Below are positions 48,342 to 57,668 of a DNA stretch of 64,000 nucleotides, in pieces. Position numbers and translations under genes: made by a program. The notes under the pieces are model-generated. The model saw nothing but the letters and a program-made list of their open reading frames with translations. It had not been told where the DNA came from and made no database searches. The stretch spans positions 7,874,001-7,938,000 of the forward strand of contig NZ_CP151726.1 in NCBI RefSeq assembly GCF_038443385.1, written 5' to 3'. This DNA is from Stieleria varia (GTDB lineage Bacteria; Planctomycetota; Planctomycetia; Pirellulales; Pirellulaceae). The stretch's first letter is position 1. Each line of letters begins with the position of its first letter.

Positions 48342-49700
48342 CTACTGGCCAGAAGTTCCTTCTTGAGTCTCCTGCTGGGCCCCGCCTTGAGTCTCCTGCT
48401 GGTCACCACCCAGGGTCGGATCCTCCGCCGGAGCCAGTTCGACCTCCAGGATCATTTCCTTTCCATCTCGCTGAATTTTGACCTTTTCGAACGATCCGAT
48501 GGGGGTCCGCTCGATCGCCTCTTGCAAACTCGTCAAATCACGCACCCTTTGGTCACCAAATTCTAGGATCACGTCCAGTTGCTTGAATCCCGCCCGCTCA
48601 GCGACCGAATCTTTGATGATTTGATAGACCAGAACACCCAAGTTCGGGGGCAGCTTGAATTTTTCCGCAATTCTTGGTTTCAGCTCGACAAGCGTGGTCC
48701 CGATGGCGGCACGGCGGACACGGCCATGCTGATCCAACTCGTCGGCGATCCATTTGGCTTGGTTGATCGGGACTGCGAATCCGACCCCTTGATAGAATCC
48801 GCTCCGCGTGGCGATTGCCGTGTTGATGCCGATCACCTTGCCGTCCAAATCCACCAGAGGGCCACCGGAATTTCCCGGATTGATCGCCGCGTCGGTCTGC
48901 AACAGTCGACCGCGTTTGATTCGACTCAGCCGCCGATTCTTGCCGCTGATGATGCCCGCACTGACCGTGGCCTCAAGTTTGAATGGGCTACCAATGGCCA
49001 GGACCCAATCGCCGATCTCCAACGCATCGGAGTCGCCCACCGCGACGGCGGACAACGGACGGCTGGTATCAAGCCGCAGAATCGCGATGTCGCTCTCCGG
49101 ATCGCTCATCACTTTGATCACCGCGACCTTGGTTTCGTCTGAAAGCTGAACTTCGACGCGTTTGGCTCGGGCGATCACGTGGTGATTGGTGATCACCAAA
49201 CCATCGTCGCTGACAATCACTCCGCTGCCCAAACCGGTCAGCTCCTGATCTGTCTTTTCAGGTGCCGGAGGCGTGGGGGTCTCCGCACGCTTGAGCAACG
49301 GCAGCCCACCATCCTCCTCCGCCTCATCGGCATCCGGTTCGGCGATGTCCTCCTCGTCCTCGGACTGGTTTTGGCCGTAGGTGTAAACGACAACGACCGA
49401 TGGCGAAGCACGCTTTGCCGCCAGCCGAAACGCACGCGAGAGAGCTTTCGGTCCGGCTTGCACCGCAGCGGCTTCGATCGCCGCCGCCTGGATCTCGGCA
49501 GCTTCCTGTAATGTCACCGCAGGCTTTTCCTCGTCGCCATCCGGTTCCACTTGCGTGCCGCCGGCCCCATCTTCGGAAAGTCCACCCGGTGCCGGATTCA
49601 AGGCACTCTCCTGCGCCGAAACACACCCCGTGTTGGTGTACCCGGCCAATGCTGTGACAAAAACGATCCAAGCGAGCAGAAACTGGACGGAATGAAACAT
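48342..49700 (-). CDS. HtrA/DegP-type serine protease with one PDZ domain
   Basis: The product has 452 residues. It has a signal peptide (FLLAWIVFVTALAGYTNTG), an acidic linker, a trypsin-like domain with His (TNHHVIARAKRVEV), Asp (DPESDIAILRL) and Ser (NPGNSGGPLVDLDG), one PDZ domain (QIIKDSVAERAGFKQLDVIL) and a Gln/Gly tail. DegP/DegS-family proteases degrade or sense misfolded envelope proteins. The tail-specific protease gene lies downstream on the same strand with 250 bases between, so the two envelope proteases are neighbours but maybe not co-transcribed. Confidence 0.93.
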   Translation of the reverse strand: MFHSVQFLLAWIVFVTALAGYTNTGCVSAQESALNPAPGGLSEDGAGGTQVEPDGDEEKPAVTLQEAAEIQAAAIEAAAVQAGPKALSRAFRLAAKRASPSVVVVYTYGQNQSEDEEDIAEPDADEAEEDGGLPLLKRAETPTPPAPEKTDQELTGLGSGVIVSDDGLVITNHHVIARAKRVEVQLSDETKVAVIKVMSDPESDIAILRLDTSRPLSAVAVGDSDALEIGDWVLAIGSPFKLEATVSAGIISGKNRRLSRIKRGRLLQTDAAINPGNSGGPLVDLDGKVIGINTAIATRSGFYQGVGFAVPINQAKWIADELDQHGRVRRAAIGTTLVELKPRIAEKFKLPPNLGVLVYQIIKDSVAERAGFKQLDVILEFGDQRVRDLTSLQEAIERTPIGSFEKVKIQRDGKEMILEVELAPAEDPTLGGDQQETQGGAQQETQEGTSGQ

Positions 49701-49952
49701 CGAAGGAACATACTCGTGTTTTGAGAAAACAACCCAACAAGATCCATGCAGGCCAGTCGCTGAGAAAGAGCTTGACCGTGACAAGGGTCATTTTCCACCC
49801 AAACGCCTGCATACAATCACTGCTTGGAATATAACCGAGGTCCCTGATCACGGGCATCCTGATTCCACCATCGACACGTTTGACCACAGGTTTGACGGCG
49901 TATCGGGCCGCAAATGAACTCCGCAAGCCAACTCCGCAAGCGAACATTGCAT

Positions 49953-51269
49953 ATGAACGTTGCACAACTGCTCAGCAAGAAACGCCACGGCGGCGAACTG
50001 ACCGATGCCGAGATCTCTCTGTTGATCCAAGGATACTGTGACGGTCGAGTCGCGGATTACCAGATGTCGGCTTTGGCGATGGCCATTTGCCTGCAAGGCA
50101 TGACGCCACGCGAAGTCGCCACGCTGACCAAGGCGATGTTGGAAAGCGGTGAGCGTCTGCCGCGTGAAAGTTCGGACCGCCGCGGGCGACCACGTGTGGA
50201 CAAGCACAGCACCGGCGGCCTGGGCGACAAGATTTCCCTTGTCTTGGCACCGCTGTTGGCCGCTTGCGATGTCGACGTGCCGATGATCAGCGGGCGTGGT
50301 CTCGGCCTGACCGGCGGAACATTGGACAAACTGGAGTCCGCCGCCGGATTTCGTAGCGATCTGACGATCCAACAAATGGACGCGCAACTGCAACAACTGG
50401 GTACCTTCATCGCCGGTGCATCGGAAAAAATTGCCCCGGCGGATCGACGACTCTATGCGCTTCGTGACGTCACGGGCACCGTCGATTCCGTTGCGTTGAT
50501 CACCGCCAGCATTCTGTCCAAAAAACTGGCCGCCAACCTGGACGCACTGGTGATGGATGTCAAAGTCGGCTCGGGCGCGTTCATGCAACGAATGGACGAT
50601 GCCGTCGAATTGTCACAGTCGCTGGTTCGCGTCGGGGCCGGAGCCGGACTGCCGACATCCGTGCTGATCACCGACATGGACCAACCCCTGGGCGAAACCT
50701 TGGGCAACGCGATGGAGTTCAACGAAGCCGTCGAGGTGCTCAGCGGCGAAGGCCCCCCGGCAGTTCGCGAGCTGACCGTCGAGTTGGCGGCCAATCTGCT
50801 TTGCCAAGTCAACGTCACCCCGGATCGCGACACCGCGATGGATCTACTCTCACGCAAACTCGATGACGGCTCGGCTCGCCAAAGATTCGAGGAAATGATC
50901 CGTGCACAAGGCGGTTCCTGGACGAAGCCGCTGAAAATTGCCCCTGAATTCTCCAAAATCGATGCGCATTGCGACGGATACATTTCGCGTTTCGATTGCC
51001 GGGTCTTGGGTCAGTGCGTCGTCGATATCGGCGGCGGGCGACGTCAGCTCGGCGACACGATCGATCACTCCGTGGGCATCCGAGTCCACGCGAGAGTGGG
51101 GCAACGTGTGAACAAAGGAGACAGGCTTTTGACGCTGCATTGCCACCGAGAGCCCGCGACAGACTATTCTAGTGCTCTGCGAGGGGCCATTGAAATCGTT
51201 GATGTACCGGTCGAGTGCCGTCCGTTGATCATCCAGCGGATCGATTCCTTATCTACCACTTATCGCTAA
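49953..51269 (+). CDS. deoA: Thymidine/pyrimidine-nucleoside phosphorylase
   Basis: This 438-residue enzyme releases deoxyribose- or ribose-1-phosphate from pyrimidine nucleosides. The family signature is present: SGERLPRESSDRRGRPRVDK, VDKHSTGGLGDKISLVLAPL, SGRGLGLTGGTLDKLES and VMDVKVGSGAFM. The ATG at 49953 (MNVAQLLSKKRHGGELTDAE) is the family start; an ATG 13 codons upstream is also possible. cdd follows 7 bases after the stop, giving a compact salvage operon. Confidence 0.96.
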   Translation: MNVAQLLSKKRHGGELTDAEISLLIQGYCDGRVADYQMSALAMAICLQGMTPREVATLTKAMLESGERLPRESSDRRGRPRVDKHSTGGLGDKISLVLAPLLAACDVDVPMISGRGLGLTGGTLDKLESAAGFRSDLTIQQMDAQLQQLGTFIAGASEKIAPADRRLYALRDVTGTVDSVALITASILSKKLAANLDALVMDVKVGSGAFMQRMDDAVELSQSLVRVGAGAGLPTSVLITDMDQPLGETLGNAMEFNEAVEVLSGEGPPAVRELTVELAANLLCQVNVTPDRDTAMDLLSRKLDDGSARQRFEEMIRAQGGSWTKPLKIAPEFSKIDAHCDGYISRFDCRVLGQCVVDIGGGRRQLGDTIDHSVGIRVHARVGQRVNKGDRLLTLHCHREPATDYSSALRGAIEIVDVPVECRPLIIQRIDSLSTTYR

Positions 51270-51276
51270 TTGATCG

Positions 51277-51693
51277 ATGCCCGAACTGAAATCACGTGAG
51301 ATCGAACGCCTGATTCGATGCGCCTGCGACGCACGAGACCATGCCTACGCGCCGCACAGCCACTTCTACGTCGGCGCTGCTGTCCTCTTGGATGATGGAG
51401 AAATCATCACCGGTTGCAATGTCGAAAACGCCAGCTACTCCCTGTCCCTATGCGCCGAACGGGTTGCTGCGTCAGCAGCCGTCGCCAAAGGATACCGGTC
51501 TTGGCGTGGCATCGCGATCGCCAGCCTCGGTGGCGTGACCCCGTGTGGTGCCTGCCGCCAATTCTTGTCAGAGTTTGGTACCGACCTGCCGGTTGTCATG
51601 ACCAACGTGCTGGACGGCAGCCGTCGTATTCGCAAACTCAGCGAACTGCTGCCCGACGCTTTCGACGCGTCGAATTTGCCATCACACGCGTGA
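51277..51693 (+). CDS. cdd: Cytidine deaminase
   Basis: The 138-residue protein has both zinc motifs of the family: NVENASYSLSLCAERVA (catalytic Glu and Cys) and GGVTPCGACRQFLSEF (two Cys ligands). It turns cytidine and deoxycytidine into uridine forms, feeding the phosphorylase encoded just upstream. Length is normal for a tetrameric bacterial form. A dispersed repeat starts 18 bases after the stop. Confidence 0.96.
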   Translation: MPELKSREIERLIRCACDARDHAYAPHSHFYVGAAVLLDDGEIITGCNVENASYSLSLCAERVAASAAVAKGYRSWRGIAIASLGGVTPCGACRQFLSEFGTDLPVVMTNVLDGSRRIRKLSELLPDAFDASNLPSHA

Positions 51694-51710
51694 CCTCGCA
51701 CGCAACCTGC

Positions 51711-51818
51711 TAGCCCGGATTATTCACGCTGGCTCACTGCAGTATTCACAATACGTTTGCACGAAACGGTTTGCGCGGATCGGTGCGAAAACAGTCTGCG
51801 CATATCAGCCGCCACGCG
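51711..51818. repeat. Dispersed 108-bp repeat (copy overlapping a gene)
   Basis: TAGCCCGGATTATTCACGCT at the start and CAGTCTGCGCATATCAGCCG near the end recur at 22457-22560; a shortened copy is at 37501-37543. Here the repeat covers the last 73 bases of the glycosyltransferase gene on the minus strand and part of the space after cdd. Confidence 0.88.
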
Positions 51819-54049
51819 TCTCGATACGCGTTTTCTAATGACGCGGTAAAACGCTTGGCATCGACGATCGTGGACTGAACGTCTGTCCGCAGTCTCGCTC
51901 GCGATGCTTGCAGTGCATTCCAATCCGATGCCAGCTTCGCCGCCAGTTGAACATACTGGGCCGTTGATCGAGCAACCCAAGCGCCGTGCCCGACATTCTC
52001 GACGATCGCTGCTGTACTGCGAGCACTGCGGCGATCACCATACATCGCCAATACCGGCACCCCCATCCACAACGCTTCCAACGTTGTTGTGCCGCCCGCC
52101 CAAGGAAACACGTCCAGAGCGATGTCGATTTCGTGATAGGTTTCCAGGTAGCTGGCTCCATCGTACCGACTGCGTATCTCCATCCGCTCCGCCGAAACAC
52201 CACGGGCAATCAATCCGTCACGCAAATCACTGGCGGCCGATTGCGTAAACCGGGTATTGAACACCAACAGTTTGGAACCAGGCACGGCATGCATGACCGC
52301 CGCCCAAAGATCACGCACCGAATCGGTGATCTTGATCGGACGATGCAACGCTCCAAACGTGACGTGCCCCGCATTCATCGCTGGCGTGGGGTGGACGGCG
52401 GGTGCATTCTCCGGAACAGAAAAACAAAATGACCCGCCCGGCAAACGCAACAGTTGCTCCACGTGCCAAGTTTCCTCTCCCTCGGGATCTTGGGTCTGAC
52501 ACGTCAAACGATAATCAATCGCTTTGAGCCCCGTGGTGTTCGGATATCCCAGCCAAGTCATCTGCACTGGCGCAGGACGGCGGGCGAAAACCAACAACCG
52601 ATTCTTGGACGTGTGACCGGCCAAATCCACCAAGATGTCGATGCCGTCCTCGACCACCTGCTGTGCGACTTGATCATCCGACAAGCCGTTGGTAAACCGC
52701 CAGTGGTCCGCATGCCGCATCAGTTGCTCTGTGACATGATCCGGCGACGCGACTTCGGCATAACAATACACTTCGACGCACTCCCCGTCGTGTGATTTCA
52801 TCACCGGCATGATGTACGAGGCAATTGCGTGGTTGCGAAAATCGGGCGAGACATATCCGATTTTCAGTCGTCGGTCCGCTCGCATGTCTCGCTCGCCGAT
52901 CGACACCTTGGGCCATTCGCCGTAACGTTGTCCCCACTGGCAATGCTGATGAAACAACTCCGCAGGCTCCACGCCGGGATCGGTACTACGTAGATACAGC
53001 AACGTTCCTGCGGCTTCACTGAGATCGGGATTCAACTCGATGGCTCTGGAGAAACACTCCGCCGCTTCGTCTCGCTGCCCCATCTCCAACCGAACAAACC
53101 CCAACGTGCATACAGCAAAAGCGTCGCGTGGGTCCAGCTCCAACGCGTGACGGATCTCTGCCTGGGCAGCCTCCGCGTCTCCCGCGTCCAACAACGTCTT
53201 GCCGAGATAGTGGTAGGCCTTGGCATAGTCGCCACGCTGACGAATGACTTGACGAAAGATCGATTCGGATTCCGCTAGACGTCTTGCAGCTTGCAACGTC
53301 CTGCCCAAACCGACGGCAGCTTGAACCAACATCGGATTGACCCGCAACGCGCCGGTCAACATCTCGATCGCTAAATCCCATTTGCCCTGCTGACGCAATG
53401 CCTCTCCCAGATTCATCATCACCAGGGAATCACCAGGGTTGCGAGATAGCACTTCTCGGTACAGTTGCTCGGCATCGCGCGATCGGCCTTGTGACTGACG
53501 CAGATTGCCGAGGTTCATCAAGGCAACACAATGGCCGGGATCAATCGCCAACGCCGCCTGGTACTGCTGCTCGGCGTCATCCACCTGCCCCAGCTCGGAA
53601 AAAACCGCTCCCAGCGAACATCTCGCCGGCACGGAACTCGGATCTGCCTTGATCGCCCGCTCCAAAACATCACAGGCCGGCTCGTATCGCCCCAGCGAAC
53701 GATAGACCCATCCCAAATTCGCCAACAGTTCTGGATGCCCAGGAACCAAAGCATCGGCCTGTGCCAAACACTCCAGAGCCTGCTCATCTTCTCCGCCCGC
53801 ATGCAGCGTCATGCCCAACAGATGCCAAGCGTCCGCATTGGTCGGCTCTCGTTGAATGACCTCACAATAGATCGCTTTCGCGCCGCCCAGGTCTCCCGCC
53901 CGATGCAGTTGCAGCGCTCCCTCGACAGAACACTGTCCGACAGAACACTGTCCGACAGAACACTGTCCGACAGAACATTTACCAGTCGAGGAAACACCGC
54001 CGGCGGCTGGGCGGCGCACTTTGCGTTTTTTCTTCTTTGCCTTGGACAC
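51746..54049 (-). CDS. TPR-containing O-GlcNAc-transferase-like glycosyltransferase (GT41)
   Basis: This 767-residue protein has no signal peptide, so it works in the cytoplasm. N-terminal residues are basic (MSKAKKKKRKVRR), then a Gln-Cys-Ser-Val-Gly tandem. About ten TPR units span roughly 40-370. The C-terminal half is a GT41/SPINDLY catalytic domain (LKIGYVSPDFRNHAIASYIM, VDLAGHTSKNRLLVFARRPA, GGTTTLEALWMGVPVL). Such enzymes add sugars to Ser/Thr or Asn of proteins, or to glycan chains. It ends the aminotransferase/methyltransferase cluster. Its last two dozen codons come from a dispersed repeat. The start is GTG. Confidence 0.9.
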   Translation of the reverse strand: MSKAKKKKRKVRRPAAGGVSSTGKCSVGQCSVGQCSVGQCSVEGALQLHRAGDLGGAKAIYCEVIQREPTNADAWHLLGMTLHAGGEDEQALECLAQADALVPGHPELLANLGWVYRSLGRYEPACDVLERAIKADPSSVPARCSLGAVFSELGQVDDAEQQYQAALAIDPGHCVALMNLGNLRQSQGRSRDAEQLYREVLSRNPGDSLVMMNLGEALRQQGKWDLAIEMLTGALRVNPMLVQAAVGLGRTLQAARRLAESESIFRQVIRQRGDYAKAYHYLGKTLLDAGDAEAAQAEIRHALELDPRDAFAVCTLGFVRLEMGQRDEAAECFSRAIELNPDLSEAAGTLLYLRSTDPGVEPAELFHQHCQWGQRYGEWPKVSIGERDMRADRRLKIGYVSPDFRNHAIASYIMPVMKSHDGECVEVYCYAEVASPDHVTEQLMRHADHWRFTNGLSDDQVAQQVVEDGIDILVDLAGHTSKNRLLVFARRPAPVQMTWLGYPNTTGLKAIDYRLTCQTQDPEGEETWHVEQLLRLPGGSFCFSVPENAPAVHPTPAMNAGHVTFGALHRPIKITDSVRDLWAAVMHAVPGSKLLVFNTRFTQSAASDLRDGLIARGVSAERMEIRSRYDGASYLETYHEIDIALDVFPWAGGTTTLEALWMGVPVLAMYGDRRSARSTAAIVENVGHGAWVARSTAQYVQLAAKLASDWNALQASRARLRTDVQSTIVDAKRFTASLENAYRDAWRLICADCFRTDPRKPFRANVL
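53926..53980. repeat. 15-bp in-frame tandem repeat
   Basis: CAGAACACTGTCCGA occurs three times head to tail (53926-53970) with a fourth partial copy. It lies inside the glycosyltransferase gene and encodes repeated Val-Gly-Gln-Cys-Ser near the N-terminus. The unit keeps the frame. Confidence 0.95.
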
Positions 54050-54133
54050 AGATCCATCTCACCAAAGGAGGCAGTACAACCAGAACATCGGGTATCGAGG
54101 GCTCCGCCAGTATTCTCTGACGGAAAGTCGTTT

Positions 54134-55336
54134 CTAAACAGCGCGTCGAATGACCGACCGTTTCGCATCCGCCAGGCTTCGGATCGCCGCACACACACGA
54201 TCGACATCACTCTCCCGCAACGCACTGCCCGTCGGCAAGCACAGCACGCTGTCACACAGCCTCTCGGTAACGGGCAACCGATCGATACGCTCTCGATACA
54301 GCGTGCGGTACGGCTCCATACGATGACACCCGGGATAAAAATATCGTCTGGCCAGCACGCCGACATCGTGCAATGATCGCATGACATCATCTCGCGAACA
54401 TCCAAACTCAGATTCATCAATCTCGACGACGATGTACTGCCAGTTGCAATGCTCTAAATGATCCAAAGAAAACAGCCGAACTCCGTCGATGCCCGCCAGT
54501 CCATCTCGATAGTTCAAGTAGTGACGACGATTGCATTGCAGGATCGATTCGAGATCGGCAAACATGGACAACCCCATTGCCCCGCAGACTTCGTTCATCT
54601 TGGCGTTGGTTCCGATTCCCACCACGTGATCAACTCCGGCAAAACCAAAACTTCGCATCCGACGAATCTTTGCAGCCAATGCGTCATCGTTCGTCGCGAT
54701 CGCCCCACCCTCAAACGTGTTGAAAAACTTGGTCGCGTGAAAACTGAACACCTCACACTCACCGCTCTGGCCGACCATTTTTCCATGATTCCCACAACCA
54801 AACGCGTGAGCAGCGTCGAAGAACAACCGCAAGCCATGATCCGATGCAAGCTGAGCCAGCTCGGTTGGGTTGCACGGGCTGCCCCAAAGATGTACTCCCA
54901 AGATCCCCGTCGTACGGCTTGTCACCAAACGAGCAACGTGATCGGGATCGATCGTGTGGCGGATCGGATCGACATCAGCAAACACAGGCGTGACGCCCTC
55001 CCACTGCAGCGCGTGTGCGGATGCGACGAAGGTAAACGAAGGCACGATGACTTCGCCCGTCAAATCCAATGCCCGACAGGCGAGCTGTAAACCCAACGTT
55101 GCGTTGCACACTGTGACGCAGTGCCTGACGCCCAGGTACTCGCACAACTTTGATTCCAATTCGGCCACCACAGGACCGTCGTTGGTCAACCGTCTGCTGC
55201 TAAAGATCTCGTCAACCAGCCGGTGAAACAGATCGCGGTCACCGACATTGGGACACCCGACATGCAGAGTAGGCGGCAACTCGATGCAGTCGGAAAACTC
55301 GCTGCTGAAATCCATTGGCCGATCACTTCCATGCAT
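54134..55336 (-). CDS. DegT/DnrJ/EryC1-type sugar aminotransferase (copy C)
   Basis: The product has 400 residues. The PLP fold is intact: the Asp that contacts the pyridine nitrogen lies in LRLFFDAAHAFGC and the Schiff-base Lys in VFSFHATKFFNTFEGGA. Members convert keto-sugar nucleotides to amino sugars. Start taken as ATG 55336; ATG 55315 (MDFSSEF) is an alternative. It lies 84 bases before the glycosyltransferase and 95 bases after copy B, so it may have its own promoter or be part of one long transcript. Confidence 0.92.
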   Translation of the reverse strand: MHGSDRPMDFSSEFSDCIELPPTLHVGCPNVGDRDLFHRLVDEIFSSRRLTNDGPVVAELESKLCEYLGVRHCVTVCNATLGLQLACRALDLTGEVIVPSFTFVASAHALQWEGVTPVFADVDPIRHTIDPDHVARLVTSRTTGILGVHLWGSPCNPTELAQLASDHGLRLFFDAAHAFGCGNHGKMVGQSGECEVFSFHATKFFNTFEGGAIATNDDALAAKIRRMRSFGFAGVDHVVGIGTNAKMNEVCGAMGLSMFADLESILQCNRRHYLNYRDGLAGIDGVRLFSLDHLEHCNWQYIVVEIDESEFGCSRDDVMRSLHDVGVLARRYFYPGCHRMEPYRTLYRERIDRLPVTERLCDSVLCLPTGSALRESDVDRVCAAIRSLADAKRSVIRRAV

Positions 55337-55431
55337 GACACGTCGGCGTACAATCGCCCCACTGTTAACCTTGTTCGGTTAGACAATGGATAACGCTTGA
55401 ACGGAACATCACGTGCCAAGCCGCCAGTGGC

Positions 55432-56511
55432 TCACGCAAGTTCGATGATGGCGTCGGCAACCTGCGTCGCGATGCGTTGGCTCTGCTCGCTATTTTCGTA
55501 CGAATCTCGGGCGACCGGCAGCAACATCAACTCTCTCTGCAGTCGATCCGTCAGGGGAAAGGTGCCGCATGAGGGTTTTACGACATGCACGGGAAAGCCG
55601 CGTTCCGTGAGTCGTCGCACCAGCTCATTTCGCGTGACCGAAAAGTCGCCACTGACAATCACGGGGCAACACTGATGGTTTGGCGCAACCGTTCCTGGAA
55701 ATCCATATAAACTCAATCCCTTCACATCGCCAAGCTTGGCTTGATAGATCTCTGCGACCGCCTGATTCCGCACCAATGTGTCCAACAAGCGAGACAACGA
55801 CCGCAGCCCGACTCCCGCTTGAAACTCCGAAAACCGACCATTACAAGTCGCAATCACATCCACCTTTTGTCGCGTTCCGTAGCTGCTACGAATGTTGCGA
55901 AAGACTTCGCCCAATGCATCGTCGCTGGTCGCAATCAGACCTCCCTGCAAAGACGAAACGATCCGCTCAGGTCCAAGCCCAAACACGGTGACCACATGCG
56001 GTGATTGACACACGTGCCCCTCCTCCGATCGACTGGCAAACGAATCCAATGCCTGGATCACAACCGCAATCCCTTGTTCACCCAGCCACTGCAGGATCGC
56101 GGGATCACAACGATTGCCCCAGGTCTCAACCAAACAGACGGCGGCCACTTGCTTGTCGATCACCCGACGCAGTGAATCCAGACTCGGTTGATGAGTCAGT
56201 GGGTCCACATCACATTGCCGAACGGGCAGTTTCAACCAAGCACAGGTTTCCACCGCTGCTTGCCCACAAAACGCAGGCACGACAACGTCACCGCTGACTT
56301 GAAATCCGGCCAACGCGATCAGCAACGCCAGGGATTCGTTTCCGACCGCAATCACGTTGCCCACGCCCAGCAACTCCTCCAGTCTCGACTCTAATCTCTG
56401 TGCCAGCGGCCCGTGGTTCGTGAAGTAGCGGTTTTCGTAGATCTGCTCCAAGACACGGCGGCAGTCTTGCAGCGAAGCTGAGCTTTCCCAGGATACAGAA
56501 TGATGATTCAT
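55432..56511 (-). CDS. DegT-like protein without PLP lysine (copy B)
   Basis: This 359-residue protein has the DegT fold (TNHGPLAQRLESRLEELLGV, VIAVGNESLALLIALAGF, SLQGGLIATSDDALG) but not its active site. Where copies A and C have Lys, it reads PER183 in GLGPERIVSS; where they have Asp, it reads Gln153 in VIQALDSFAS. It is therefore unlikely to be an aminotransferase and may be a regulatory partner or have a new activity. The ATG at 56511 overlaps the stop of copy A (ATGA), showing translational coupling. Confidence 0.85.
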   Translation of the reverse strand: MNHHSVSWESSASLQDCRRVLEQIYENRYFTNHGPLAQRLESRLEELLGVGNVIAVGNESLALLIALAGFQVSGDVVVPAFCGQAAVETCAWLKLPVRQCDVDPLTHQPSLDSLRRVIDKQVAAVCLVETWGNRCDPAILQWLGEQGIAVVIQALDSFASRSEEGHVCQSPHVVTVFGLGPERIVSSLQGGLIATSDDALGEVFRNIRSSYGTRQKVDVIATCNGRFSEFQAGVGLRSLSRLLDTLVRNQAVAEIYQAKLGDVKGLSLYGFPGTVAPNHQCCPVIVSGDFSVTRNELVRRLTERGFPVHVVKPSCGTFPLTDRLQRELMLLPVARDSYENSEQSQRIATQVADAIIELA

Positions 56512-57653
56512 GGCCCTTGCGCATCCTGTCGCTCCAGCGTTGCGACACACTTGATGAAGGCACAGGTCTTTCGCACATCATCCACACTGACCATATCACC
56601 ACACGGCAAGTTCAGATAATGCTTCATGACCTGATCGGCAACCTGCGTCTTGGTATACCGTACGGGATACTCGTAGCCGCGGTCGTGCAACGCGGGATAG
56701 TAATGGGGACGTGCCAGGATATGCTGCTGGTTGAGTCGCTCCATCAAAACATCACGTGACAAGACAAACTCCTCCGTCACCTCAACGACAACGTTCTTTT
56801 GCGAGGTCTGCTGAGAATCATCAAACGTCAGTAAGCGTATTCCAGCGACGCTGGCAAGCTCTGCTCGATAGGTTTCGTAGACTTCGCGGTTGTGCGCCAC
56901 GATCAAATCGATTTCTTGCAAGCTGGCCAATGCGAATGCAGCGTGTGGATCGCACAGCTCCGCGTTGATCGACAAGGGTGCCTCCGCTGACCTTGCGGAG
57001 TCCCCCGAGCGAAAATCCATCAACTGGTCACGAAAGACTGAGTCGTCTGTACAAACATAACCACCCTCCAGTCCGTTGATCAGCTTGCTCGCGTGCAACG
57101 AGAAAACTTCACCCACACCAAAGGATCCGATCCGCCGACCACGATACGTCTCATGAACCGACTCGACCGCATCGAACACGATGGGAACCTGAAACGTGTT
57201 GCTGATCGACATCAACCGATCCACGTCACAACAATTGACGATCGGATGAACAGCCAATATCAATGCCGTCTCGGCCGTCAATGCATCGATGACGGCGTCA
57301 CAATCGATTGCCAAACCGTCTGGCTCGTTGTCGACAATCACAGGAATCTTGTCCGCCCAATAGACGACGTCAGCCAAACGCCGGTAGGTCATCGACGGAA
57401 TGATCACTTCCGTCTTATCGGGTGCCGCACGCAATCGAATCGCTGCGACCAAAGCCCAGAAACCGGTCGAGAATGCGACACAGTATTTGGCATGGTGGTA
57501 CTCACAAAGTTGGTTCTCCAACTGACCAACCACCTTGCCTCGTTCAAGATGCCCGCTGGAATCGTGAGCTTGCTGGAGGATGCCCAGTACGCGATCGAAA
57601 TCCGGCAGGTACAGATTCGATGTCGAGATCGGCGACTGGAAAAGTTTGCTCAT
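56508..57653 (-). CDS. DegT/DnrJ/EryC1-type sugar aminotransferase (copy A)
   Basis: The product has 381 residues and an intact PLP site: VPIVFDAVESVHET carries the Asp and EVFSLHASKLINGLEGGY the Schiff-base Lys. It is the first of three DegT-type genes. It lies 15 bases after the methyltransferase gene and overlaps copy B by 4 bases. The likely product is a nucleotide-linked amino sugar or related polyol-amine; the exact substrate cannot be told from sequence. Confidence 0.92.
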   Translation of the reverse strand: MSKLFQSPISTSNLYLPDFDRVLGILQQAHDSSGHLERGKVVGQLENQLCEYHHAKYCVAFSTGFWALVAAIRLRAAPDKTEVIIPSMTYRRLADVVYWADKIPVIVDNEPDGLAIDCDAVIDALTAETALILAVHPIVNCCDVDRLMSISNTFQVPIVFDAVESVHETYRGRRIGSFGVGEVFSLHASKLINGLEGGYVCTDDSVFRDQLMDFRSGDSARSAEAPLSINAELCDPHAAFALASLQEIDLIVAHNREVYETYRAELASVAGIRLLTFDDSQQTSQKNVVVEVTEEFVLSRDVLMERLNQQHILARPHYYPALHDRGYEYPVRYTKTQVADQVMKHYLNLPCGDMVSVDDVRKTCAFIKCVATLERQDAQGP

Positions 57654-57668
57654 CCGCGTTCCGCCGAT

